A DNA stretch of 64,000 nucleotides from Umezawaea endophytica (GTDB taxonomy: Bacteria; Actinomycetota; Actinomycetes; Mycobacteriales; Pseudonocardiaceae), in NCBI RefSeq assembly GCF_025061645.1, contig NZ_JANYMP010000008.1, positions 138,680 to 202,679 on the forward strand, given 5' to 3'. The notes under the pieces are model-generated. The model saw nothing but the letters and a program-made list of their open reading frames with translations, made no database searches and was not told the origin of the DNA. Positions 54,629 to 62,503 of this stretch are shown here, one piece after another. Position numbers and translations under genes: made by a program. Every line of letters begins with the position of its first letter. Position 1 is the stretch's first letter.

Positions 54629-56278
54629 GTGTCCGTCTTGACAGCTCGCAAGGTCACGCTGTCGTTCGGTCCGAGGACCGTGCTCCAGGAGGTTGATCTC
54701 GATGTTCCCGCAGGCGAACGCGTAGGCCTGGTCGCGCCGAACGGCGTCGGCAAGTCGACGCTGCTGAGGGTCCTGGCGGGCGAGCTGGTGCCGGACGGGG
54801 GAGCCGTCGTCCGGCACCCGGCGTCGGCCGTCGTGGCGCACCTCACCCAGGAGACCCGGCCACTGGCCGGTGAATCCCTCCGCGCGCTCCTGGCCCGCCG
54901 CACCGGCGTGGCCGAGGCGTCGGCGCGGTTCGAGCGGGCCGCGCTCGCGCTGTCCGAAGGCGCTCCCGGAGCCGCCGACGAGTACCAGGCCGCCTTCGAC
55001 CACTGGACCGCCATCGGCGCCGCCGACTTCGACGAGCGCGCGGACGCCGTGTGCGACCGGCTCGGCCTCGCCGCCGACCTGCTCGACCGCCGGGACGCCC
55101 ACGAGCTGTCCGGCGGCCAGTCCGCGCGGCTGCGGCTCGCGTCCGTCCTGCTCACCAGGGCCGACGCGCTGCTGCTCGACGAGCCGACCAACGACCTGGA
55201 CGCGGACGGGCTCGACCTGCTGGAGACCCACGTCGCGGCCAGCCCGGCGGCGGTCGTCCTGGTCAGCCACGACCGGGAGTTCCTGGCCCGCACCACCACG
55301 GCCATCGTCGAACTGGACGAGTTCACCCACGCCGCCACCCTGTTCCGCGGCGGCTGGGACGCCTACCTGGAGGAGAAGGCGGCGGCCGAACGGCGGGCGC
55401 GCGAGGAGTTCGAGGCGTACGCGGCCAAGCGGGACTCGTTGACCGAACGGTCGCGGACGCTGCGCGAGTGGTCCCGCCAGGGCGTCCGCGCCGTGGCGAA
55501 GTCGGGCGAGACCGACAAGAACATCAAGCACGCCAAGAGGCAGCGGGCGCAGGCGACCGGCGCCAAGGGGACGATCGTGGACCGCGCGCTGGACCGCCTG
55601 GAGGAGGTGGAGGAGCCGCGCGAAGCCTGGGAACTCCGCCTCACCCTGCCCAGCGCGGGCCGGGGCAGCCAGATCGCGTTCACCCTGCGCCAAGCCGTCG
55701 TCGGGCGCGGCGACGTGGTGCTGGGACCGGTCGACCTCACGATCGGCGCGGGTGAGCGCTGGCGGCTGACCGGCCCGAACGGGTCCGGCAAGTCCACGCT
55801 CCTCGGCGCGCTGCTCGGCCGGATCCCGCTGCTGTCCGGCGAGCGGAGCCAGGGCGCGTCGGTCGTCGTGGGGGAGGTCGACCAGCTCCGCGAGGAGTTC
55901 ACCACCGACGACTCCGTGCTCGACGTGGTCGTGGCGGCGACCGCGCTGGAACCGGTCGACGCGCGGACGCTGCTGGCGAAGTTCCGGGTCGGCGCGGACG
56001 CCGTGCTGCGACCCGCCCGGACGTTGTCACCCGGCGAGCGCACCCGCGCCGGACTGGCGTTGTTGCAGGCCCGCGGCACCACGTGCCTGGTGCTGGACGA
56101 GCCGACCAACCACCTCGACCTCGCGGCCATCCACCAGCTCGAACAGGCGCTCGACACGTACGAGGGCACGCTGCTGCTGGTCACGCACGACCGGAGGCTC
56201 GCGGAAGCGATCTCCGTCGACCGCGAGCTCGACGTCCGCGGGCTGGTCGCCGCCGGACCCGCGAAGGGTGCAAGATAA
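54629..56278 (+). CDS. ABC-F family ATPase (ribosome-protection type)
   Basis: This 549-residue soluble protein has two ATP-binding cassettes and no membrane domain. NBD1: PNGVGKSTLLRVLAGEL, LSGGQSARLRLASVLL, LLLDEPTNDLD. A charged helical linker (~245-330) follows. NBD2: GPNGSGKSTLLGALLG, the divergent signature LSPGERTRAGLALLQ, LVLDEPTNHLDL. This matches ABC-F proteins that free ribosomes from macrolide- or lincosamide-type drugs. The specificity is unknown. The GTG at 54629 is chosen just before the first strand. It is divergent from sod. Confidence 0.88.
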   Translation: MSVLTARKVTLSFGPRTVLQEVDLDVPAGERVGLVAPNGVGKSTLLRVLAGELVPDGGAVVRHPASAVVAHLTQETRPLAGESLRALLARRTGVAEASARFERAALALSEGAPGAADEYQAAFDHWTAIGAADFDERADAVCDRLGLAADLLDRRDAHELSGGQSARLRLASVLLTRADALLLDEPTNDLDADGLDLLETHVAASPAAVVLVSHDREFLARTTTAIVELDEFTHAATLFRGGWDAYLEEKAAAERRAREEFEAYAAKRDSLTERSRTLREWSRQGVRAVAKSGETDKNIKHAKRQRAQATGAKGTIVDRALDRLEEVEEPREAWELRLTLPSAGRGSQIAFTLRQAVVGRGDVVLGPVDLTIGAGERWRLTGPNGSGKSTLLGALLGRIPLLSGERSQGASVVVGEVDQLREEFTTDDSVLDVVVAATALEPVDARTLLAKFRVGADAVLRPARTLSPGERTRAGLALLQARGTTCLVLDEPTNHLDLAAIHQLEQALDTYEGTLLLVTHDRRLAEAISVDRELDVRGLVAAGPAKGAR

Positions 56279-56282
56279 GAGG

Positions 56283-56693
56283 ATGAGCACCGAGGAGGAC
56301 TGGCCTGTCGAACAGACCTGGTCCATGCGGAACACGCACTGGCACGCCTACGTCGAGCACACCTCGCTGGATCACGCCTCCCCTCGGGCGGAACGGCTGG
56401 AGCGCACCCCGGAAGAGGTGCTGAGCACCCCCGCCGAGGTCGCCGCCTGGCTGGAGGTGAACCTCCGCAGCGCCACCAAGCCGGAGGAGGCGGGCAAGAA
56501 GCGCGTGAAAGACGAGCGCGACTTCTCCGACTCCAACCGGGTGCACACCTCGCTGGCGTCCTGCGGCGAGTCCATCTACACCGGCGTCAAGGGGATGCTG
56601 ACCCTCGCGGTCGAGGCCGTGACCCCGGACGACTGCCGCAGCTCCCACGACGGCGCGGACGTCGCGCCGCTGAAGTCGGGCCGCCGCCGCTAG
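56283..56693 (+). CDS. Conserved hypothetical protein
   Basis: This ~136-residue soluble protein has several Trp near the N-terminus (EEDWPVEQTWSMRNTHWHAY), a charged middle (LRSATKPEEAGKKRVKDERD) and one Cys. I do not recognise a family. It starts four bases after the ABC-F stop, so it is probably co-transcribed. An alternative GTG lies at 56268, inside the end of the ABC-F gene. Confidence 0.65.
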   Translation: MSTEEDWPVEQTWSMRNTHWHAYVEHTSLDHASPRAERLERTPEEVLSTPAEVAAWLEVNLRSATKPEEAGKKRVKDERDFSDSNRVHTSLASCGESIYTGVKGMLTLAVEAVTPDDCRSSHDGADVAPLKSGRRR

Positions 56694-56748
56694 CGGGTGG
56701 TGGCTCCGGGCCGCCGTCGAACCGCGGCCCGGTGTCCGGCACGCGTGG

Positions 56749-58242
56749 TCAGACCGGCCACGTGTGCACGGGGTCGCCCCCGTGCATGAGTTCCACGTAG
56801 CGCTCGAGCATCCCGGCGAGCGCGGTTCCGCGATCGGCGCCGCGCTCCTCCAAGCGCACCACGGTGTCGCGCTGCCAGGACGAGCCCGTGCGCCGGGCCA
56901 GGCAGCGCTGTTCGATGACCCCGAGGTACCGCCTGCGGGCCTCGTCGGAGACGCCGCACGCGCGCAGCCCGTCGTGCGCCATCGGCAGGAGCCTGCGCAG
57001 CACCAGCTCGTCCGGCGGCACCCAGCCGATGCCCGGCCAGTAGAGCTGCGCGCCCATGCCGTGCCGTGAACCGGTGTAGAGGTTCTCCTCGGCGGCGTGG
57101 AACGACATCTGCGTCCACAGAGGACGCTCCTGGTCGACCAGCGCCCGCTGGGCGCCGTAGAAGAACGCCGCGTTCGCCACCGTGTCCAGCACGGTCGGGC
57201 CCGCGGGCAGCACGCGGTTCTCGATGCGCAGGTGCGGGACGCCGTCGACCACGTCGTACACCGGCCGGTTCCAGCGCCAGACCGTGCCGTTGTGCAGCCG
57301 CAGCTCCGCCAGTTCCGGCGTTCCGCCCGCCGCCAGCAGCTCGACGGGGTTCTCCTCGTCGGTTTCCGGCAGCAGCGCGGGGAAGTAGCGGGCGTTCTCC
57401 TCGAACAGGTCGAAGATCGAGGTGATCCAGCGCTCGCCGAACCACACCCTGGGCCGCACGCCCTGGTTCTTCAGCTCCTGCGACCTGGTGTCGGTCGACT
57501 GGAGGAACAGCGGGATGCGGGTCTCGTGCCACAGCGCCCTGCCCAGCAGGAACGGGGAGTTCGCGGCGATGGCGACCTGCACGCCCGCCAGGCACTGCGC
57601 CGCGTTCCAGTGCGCGGCGAAGTCCTCGGGCGCCACCTGGAGGTGGAGCTGCACGGACGTGCAGGCCGCCTCCGGCAGGATCGACTCCTGGTAGCTCAGC
57701 AGCCGCTCCGGGACGCGGCCCGCGATCGGTGAACCCTCCATGTGCAGCACGGTTTCCTCGCCGCGCGCCGCGAAGATGCTGTCGTTGAGCACCTTGTACC
57801 GCGAGCTGTTCGACAGCCACCGCTGGTCGAAGTGCTCGTGCCGCAACGTCGGCAGCACCCCGATCATCACCAGGTTCGCGCCCGCGTCCTTCGCCTTGTC
57901 GTCGGCCGCGCCGAGCGACGCGCGCAGATCCTCTTCCAGGCCAAGGGTCTCGTCACCCGCCAGCGCGCGCGGCGGGACGTTGATCTCCAGGTTCTGCTGG
58001 CCGAGCTCCAGGGTGAACGACGGGTCGTCGATCTTCTCCAGCACTTCCGCGTTCGCCATCGCCGGTCTCATGGCGTCGTCGACGAGGGCCAGTTCGATCT
58101 CCAGCCCCATCTGGCGCCGCGGGAAGGAGAAGCTGTCCTCCGCCAGCATGGTCGCCAGTGCTTCCAGGCACCTCTGGATCTTCTCCCGGTACCTCTGGCG
58201 ATCGTCACGGGTGTACGTGCGGCTGGAGACATCCCTACCCAT
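56749..58242 (-). CDS. GCS2-type carboxylate-amine ligase (glutamate-cysteine ligase-like)
   Basis: This 497-residue enzyme of the glutamate-cysteine ligase type 2 (YbdK-like) superfamily joins an amino acid to a carboxylate with ATP. Features are RRQMGLEIELALVDDAMRPA, FTLELGQQNLEINVPPR, ACTSVQLHLQVAPEDF, ANSPFLLGRALWHETRIPL, ELRLHNGTVWRWNRPV and LRIENRVLPAGPT. Mycothiol producers do not need glutathione, so the true product is open. The GTG/ATG start at 58242 (MGRDVSSRTYTRDDRQ) fits the family length. Confidence 0.85.
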   Translation of the reverse strand: MGRDVSSRTYTRDDRQRYREKIQRCLEALATMLAEDSFSFPRRQMGLEIELALVDDAMRPAMANAEVLEKIDDPSFTLELGQQNLEINVPPRALAGDETLGLEEDLRASLGAADDKAKDAGANLVMIGVLPTLRHEHFDQRWLSNSSRYKVLNDSIFAARGEETVLHMEGSPIAGRVPERLLSYQESILPEAACTSVQLHLQVAPEDFAAHWNAAQCLAGVQVAIAANSPFLLGRALWHETRIPLFLQSTDTRSQELKNQGVRPRVWFGERWITSIFDLFEENARYFPALLPETDEENPVELLAAGGTPELAELRLHNGTVWRWNRPVYDVVDGVPHLRIENRVLPAGPTVLDTVANAAFFYGAQRALVDQERPLWTQMSFHAAEENLYTGSRHGMGAQLYWPGIGWVPPDELVLRRLLPMAHDGLRACGVSDEARRRYLGVIEQRCLARRTGSSWQRDTVVRLEERGADRGTALAGMLERYVELMHGGDPVHTWPV

Positions 58243-58449
58243 GCCGCCTCCCCTTCGGTCGTGCGACTCCGGCGGCGGAGCGGAGCGCCAACCGTGACAC
58301 AGCCCGCAGGGGGCCGCCAGAGTCCAAATCGGTGCTCTCTGTCACTTCGCCGTAACAGTGGGCGAGGATGTGCTGGTTGGCGGCGCGGGTGTTGGCCCCT
58401 CTGGACTACGAGCCCGGCTCACATGGCGGGAGGTGCGAGAATTCCACCC

Positions 58450-59229
58450 GTGGTGATCGAGATCGACGACCCGGCGGACCCGCGGCTGGACGACTTCCGC
58501 GACCTGTCCACCGCCGACCGCAGGCCGGATCGACCGGGAGGCCGTGGCCTGGTCATCGCGGAGGGCGTGGTCGTGGTCGAACGGCTGCTCGCGTCGCCGT
58601 TCCCGGTGCGGGGCTTCCTCGGCGTGCGCAGGCGGATCGAGGCGCTGGGCGACCTCCCGGCGCCCGCGTACGTCGCGTCGGCCGACGTGATGGCCGAGGT
58701 CGTCGGGTTCCACCTCAACCGCGGCGTGCTCGCCGCCGCCGACCGGGCCGTGCAGCCGTCGGCGTTCGACATCGCCTCCACGGCCCGCACGCTGGCCGTG
58801 CTGGAAGGCGTGGGGGACCACGAGAACCTCGGGTCGATCTTCCGCAACGCCGCCGCGCTGGGCGTCGACGGCGTCCTGCTCGGGCCGGGGTGCAGCGACC
58901 CGCTCTACCGGCGCAGCGTCCGGGTGTCGATGGGCCACGTGCTGCGGGTGCCGTTCGCGCCGCTCGACCCGTGGCCCGGCGGCCTGGACGTGTTGCGCTC
59001 CAGGGGTTTCCGGGTCGTCGCCCTCACCCCGCGGGAAGGGTCCGTCGGCTTGGCGGACGCCGGGCTGCGCGGGTCCCGCGTGGCCGTGCTGCTCGGCTCC
59101 GAGGGGCCGGGGCTGACCGAGGAGGCCATCACCTCCGCCGACGTGGCCGTGCGCATCCCGATGGCGCCGGGCGTGGACTCCCTCAACGTCGCCACCGCCG
59201 CGGCCGTCGTGTTCTACGCGATCACCTGA
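58450..59229 (+). CDS. TrmH/SpoU family RNA 2'-O-methyltransferase
   Basis: This ~259-residue SPOUT methyltransferase has an N-terminal substrate domain (GLVIAEGVVVVERLLAS, YVASADVMAEVVGFHLNRG) and the C-terminal knot with motif 1 NLGSIFRNAAALG, motif 2 VLLGSEGPGLTEEA and motif 3 IPMAPGVDSLNVATAAAV. It would methylate rRNA or tRNA with SAM. GTG 58450 follows a GAGAAT hexamer closely and may be leaderless; ATG 58420 is an alternative. It corresponds to the rRNA methyltransferase next to the MarR gene in mycobacteria. Confidence 0.9.
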   Translation: MVIEIDDPADPRLDDFRDLSTADRRPDRPGGRGLVIAEGVVVVERLLASPFPVRGFLGVRRRIEALGDLPAPAYVASADVMAEVVGFHLNRGVLAAADRAVQPSAFDIASTARTLAVLEGVGDHENLGSIFRNAAALGVDGVLLGPGCSDPLYRRSVRVSMGHVLRVPFAPLDPWPGGLDVLRSRGFRVVALTPREGSVGLADAGLRGSRVAVLLGSEGPGLTEEAITSADVAVRIPMAPGVDSLNVATAAAVVFYAIT

Positions 59230-59287
59230 AACACCGGCCGACACGATACGTTCTCCACGGAAGCCGTGACCGTGGGAGGGACCGCTC

Positions 59288-59920
59288 GTGGAGTTGCGTG
59301 TGCAGGCGGGCCGCGCGGTGCTCGCGGGCGAGAGCGAGTCCGGGGAACTCGAGGTGGACCCGCACACCCTCCCCCTCGGCGCGGGCCTGGCCGAAGCCCT
59401 GCACGAGTGGGCCAAGGTCGCCGAAGCCGTGCAGCGCACCAACGCCCCCGCCGACGGCGCCGCGGGAGCGCTGGTCACCAGGCGCGGCCGTCAACTCGCG
59501 GGTCGCCTGGCCGCGGACATGGGCACCCCCGTCGCCTTCGCCGACCCCGTCACCGGCGAACGCCACCTGGTCGACGCCTCGCAGTCCGGCGTCCGCCCCG
59601 CCCCCCGCCGCCCCGAGGTAGTCGTGGACGTCGAACAGGAACCCGAAGAACCCGCCGAACCCACCCCGTGGGGCACCGGCCTGACGGTCAGCGTGTTCAG
59701 CGGCGCGGTGGTGGCCTTCCTGGTCATCACCCTCTCCCTTGGCCTGGGCGAGACCAACCGCTGGCTGGCGCTCGTCGCCAACGTGCTGGTCGTCGGCGGC
59801 ATCGCCCCGTCCGTCTGGCTGGCCCGCAAGGTGATCATCTGGCGCTGGGTCGCCTACGGCGTCACGACCGGCGTCGTCCTGGCCTGGATAGCCCTCATCC
59901 TGACCCTCCTCGAACCCTGA
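59288..59920 (+). CDS. Membrane protein, DUF2537-like C-terminal region
   Basis: This 210-residue protein has ~120 soluble residues at the N-terminus, an acidic linker, and three C-terminal helices (SVFSGAVVAFLVITLSLGL, WLALVANVLVVGGIAPSV, WVAYGVTTGVVLAWIALIL). The membrane part resembles the small actinobacterial DUF2537 family. The N-terminal extension includes VTRRGRQLAGRLAADMGTP. It lies 58 bases after the TrmH gene, as a membrane protein does in mycobacteria. The function is unknown. Confidence 0.7.
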   Translation: MELRVQAGRAVLAGESESGELEVDPHTLPLGAGLAEALHEWAKVAEAVQRTNAPADGAAGALVTRRGRQLAGRLAADMGTPVAFADPVTGERHLVDASQSGVRPAPRRPEVVVDVEQEPEEPAEPTPWGTGLTVSVFSGAVVAFLVITLSLGLGETNRWLALVANVLVVGGIAPSVWLARKVIIWRWVAYGVTTGVVLAWIALILTLLEP

Positions 59921-60040
59921 CACCTGATCTCGACCGCCCGCCCGGCGCCCCACCCACCCCACTCGGCCAGGTGGACGCGCCACCTCGGCCCGACCGCTCA
60001 CGCCGAGACGGCAGGCCGGACGGCGGCGCACCAGGATGCC

Positions 60041-60097
60041 AAGCCCGCCGCGGCACGGCCCAAAGCGCGAGCCCGGCCGCGGCACGGCCCAAAAGCG
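60041..60097. repeat. Two direct repeats of ~27 bp in an intergenic region
   Basis: AGCCCGCCGCGGCACGGCCC-type sequence occurs twice in tandem (from ~60042 and ~60070), each followed by AAAGCG or AAAAGCG. The 246-base gap 59921-60166 otherwise shows no gene. Confidence 0.5.
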
Positions 60098-60166
60098 GCA
60101 GGGTCGCGTCTCGCGGCCCGGCCACCTTCCTCCGTGGGGGTCCTGCCTGCTCGAAATCGTGGGCCT

Positions 60167-60904
60167 CTACCCCGGCAAGGTCATGGTGAATTTCCCGGTC
60201 AGCACCCCCTCGACGGTCAGCAAGCCGGTGCGGTGCGCCCAGTCCAGCGTGGTGCGGACGTCCGCCTCCGGCGCCAGCGTGCGGTGTGCCAAGGCTGTCG
60301 CGGTCTGCTCCGTCCCGCCCCACAGCGCGACCGCGAGCAGGTCGGAGGCGAAGGAGGTGTAGCGGTTGTGCTCGGCGGCAGGGGAGTCGGCCAGCACCTC
60401 CCGCCCGGTACTGCCGGGACCGACCGCGGCGCGCCCGCGACGCAGCCACCGGGGTGGACCGGGAGCGGCGACCGGCCAGAACCGCAGCGCCCACAGGGTT
60501 TCCGGGCCGTCGGAGGAGGCGGGGAGCGGTTTGACGGCGACCCGGACCCGGTAGTCGCCGACGGCACCCAGGCGCAGGTCCTCGCCGCCCGGCCCGCACG
60601 TCACGGTCGTCAGCCCCACCACACCGGTCCGGCTGCGGTACGGCGTCTCCAGGACGTCGAGCCAGTCGGCGGACTCGGCGGGCGGCTCGACGTCGTGCGA
60701 CTCCAGCCGCACCACGAGCGGCCCGTCACCCGCTGACCCCTCCAGCCAGCCGTAGCCCGCGCGGGCGACCGTGCCGCACGGCTGGCCGCCCAGCCCCCAC
60801 TGCTCGAACGGCCCCTCGTCCTCCTCGCCGGTGTTCGTGTCGCGGATCGTCAACGTCCCGAACTCCGGGTAGTGGCAGGCCTCCTCGAACACCCTCACCC
60901 CCAC
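60167..60904 (-). CDS. Conserved hypothetical protein
   Basis: This 245-residue soluble protein starts VGVRVFEEACHYPEFGTLTI and contains a beta-rich N-terminal ~170 residues. A C-terminal helical region (ATALAHRTLAPEADVRTTLD, WAHRTGLLTVEGVLTGKFTM) resembles a winged-helix fold. I do not recognise the family. The GTG at 60904 overlaps the end of the upstream gene by 10 bases, so the two are translationally coupled. Confidence 0.65.
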   Translation of the reverse strand: MGVRVFEEACHYPEFGTLTIRDTNTGEEDEGPFEQWGLGGQPCGTVARAGYGWLEGSAGDGPLVVRLESHDVEPPAESADWLDVLETPYRSRTGVVGLTTVTCGPGGEDLRLGAVGDYRVRVAVKPLPASSDGPETLWALRFWPVAAPGPPRWLRRGRAAVGPGSTGREVLADSPAAEHNRYTSFASDLLAVALWGGTEQTATALAHRTLAPEADVRTTLDWAHRTGLLTVEGVLTGKFTMTLPG

Positions 60905-61443
60905 TCACCCCGCACGTACCGCGCCACGAGCGCGGCGTGGGACAGCGGTGTGGACAGGTCGGTGACGTCGCCGTTGGTGGTGTAGTCGAGCAGCACCACC
61001 TCCTGCCCGGCGGCGAGCGCGCGCAGGGCCTCGACCTCCGCGTCCAGCCGGTTCTCCAGCACCCACCGGTATGTCGGCAGGTAGACGCGCCGCCGAGCCT
61101 CCTCGTACGCCAGGAGGTCGGCGCCCTCCAGACCCGCGCGGTGGCCGCGGACCGCGCCGAACCGCCGCACCGTCCGCTTGAGCCCCTTCATGGTGGTCAC
61201 CCGCAGCCTGCTCGCGTCGACGTCCGCGCCGTCGAAGACCTTCAACGCCTGCCAGATCCCCTCCACCGACTCGCCGGTCACCCCCGGTGTGAACGGCACC
61301 GGGATGCCGCCGTGCGGGTAGAACGGGCTCAGGCGCACCCACGGCTCCGGGCCCTTCGAGGTCACGTCGACCACCGCGGCGCCCGGATGGTTCTTCGCCA
61401 TCCAGGCCGCCCCGCGCCTCCTGCTCACCACGTGCACCACCAT
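60895..61443 (-). CDS. Conserved uncharacterised protein
   Basis: This 182-residue protein has strongly conserved-looking features: SKGPEPWVRLSPFYPHGGIP, GVTGESVEGIWQALKVF, TTMKGLKRTVRRFGAVRGHR, RRVYLPTYRWVLENRL and LLDYTTNGDVTDLSTPLSHA. It may belong to an actinobacterial DUF family (possibly DUF6939; I am unsure). No catalytic motif is recognised with confidence. The ATG at 61443 starts MVVHVVSRRRGAAW. It is the first gene of a two-gene overlapping pair. Confidence 0.72.
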   Translation of the reverse strand: MVVHVVSRRRGAAWMAKNHPGAAVVDVTSKGPEPWVRLSPFYPHGGIPVPFTPGVTGESVEGIWQALKVFDGADVDASRLRVTTMKGLKRTVRRFGAVRGHRAGLEGADLLAYEEARRRVYLPTYRWVLENRLDAEVEALRALAAGQEVVLLDYTTNGDVTDLSTPLSHAALVARYVRGEWG

Positions 61444-61518
61444 GCTCCGCAGGGTGCCGGCCGGGTCCGACAATTCCCGGTGGCGGAACCGAAACCCCAG
61501 GTGGGGCGTCTGATCGGC

Positions 61519-61791
61519 ATGGGTGACGCGCGCTGGTGGGTGCTGGTCGAAGAGGTCCGCGGCATGGGGGACGGGCGCGAGTGGAAGGTCTCGCACGTCG
61601 CTCCGGTCGGGGACGAGGAGGAGGCGCGGGCGGAGGCGCTGCGGCTGGCGCGCGAGTTCACCCCCGCCTACCCGTGGTCCCCGAAGTCGCGGAAGGTGCT
61701 GCGGCTCGGCGACGGCTCGTACCTGGTGATCGTGGAGGGCCGCACGTCGTCGTTCCACTTCCGGACCCGCGTCGGCGAGCTGGTCGACTGA
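61519..61791 (+). CDS. Small conserved hypothetical protein
   Basis: This 90-residue protein (GDARWWVLVEEVRGMGDGRE, EALRLAREFTPAYPWSPKSR, SYLVIVEGRTSSFHFRTRVG) looks like a compact alpha/beta domain seen in actinobacteria. It has no signal or membrane segment. It is divergent from the gene at 60895-61443, with a 75-base shared promoter region. Confidence 0.65.
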   Translation: MGDARWWVLVEEVRGMGDGREWKVSHVAPVGDEEEARAEALRLAREFTPAYPWSPKSRKVLRLGDGSYLVIVEGRTSSFHFRTRVGELVD

Positions 61792-61964
61792 CCGCACGAC
61801 CCGGCAGGAACCTGCCACCACCGCTCCGCTCCTTGGCTGGTCACACCCCGAACCGGCCCGCCTGCCCCGCGAAGGGCGTCGCGGGGCGTCGCCGAAAGAG
61901 CGATAATTGTCGGCTCAACTTGCGATAGTGGAGCTCAGCGACGAGCGGAGAGGGGTGGCGAGCG

Positions 61965-62375
61965 ATGAGCTGGGACGTGCTGCTCAGCGTGGTGCCCGAA
62001 GGCTTCGGGTCGATCGAGGAACTGCCGCGGGACTTCCGGGCCCCACCGATCGGTCCGCACGGCGCGGTGGAGGACGCCCTCCGCCGGGCCGTGCCCGCGA
62101 TCGACCTGGCCGACGTGAACTGGGGTGTCATCGACGGCCCCGGCTGGTCGGTGGAGGTCAACATCGGCAGGGCCGACCCGGTCGACTCGATCATGCTGCA
62201 CATCAGGGGCGGTGGTGACGCCGCGCTGCCGATCGTGTTCCAGGTCGCGGGCGAGCTGGGATGCCGCCCGCTGGACATGACGACGGGCGAGCTGCTCGCG
62301 TCGGCGGACTCCGCCGAAGGCTGGTGGGGGTTCCAGGAGTACCGCGACGGCACCGTCCGGGAAGACGACAGGTGA
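61965..62375 (+). CDS. Conserved hypothetical protein
   Basis: This 136-residue acidic soluble protein starts MSWDVLLSVVPEGFGSIEEL and contains DVNWGVIDGPGWSVEVNIGR, DSIMLHIRGGGDAALPIVFQ and LDMTTGELL. It resembles small proteins of unknown function found singly in actinobacteria, some near polymorphic toxin loci, but no toxin gene is beside it. The ATG at 61965 follows GAGAGGGG at a distance. Confidence 0.65.
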   Translation: MSWDVLLSVVPEGFGSIEELPRDFRAPPIGPHGAVEDALRRAVPAIDLADVNWGVIDGPGWSVEVNIGRADPVDSIMLHIRGGGDAALPIVFQVAGELGCRPLDMTTGELLASADSAEGWWGFQEYRDGTVREDDR

Positions 62376-62503
62376 CCGGCCCCGTGGCGCGCCGGTAGGA
62401 GGTCCGCGCGACAGGCTCGTCCCGGCGGTCGCCGGGGCTGGAAGCCGTCGTGCCCGACCCGGCGGTGGAAGCCCCGGAGGTTCCGGGACTCCCACCGGGG
62501 GAC

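Noticed and set aside
53673-54641. Plus-strand open frame of 322 codons through the hairpins and antisense to sod
   Set aside because: It reads through two hairpins and the complement of a certain gene, and the translation has no coherent composition or domain.
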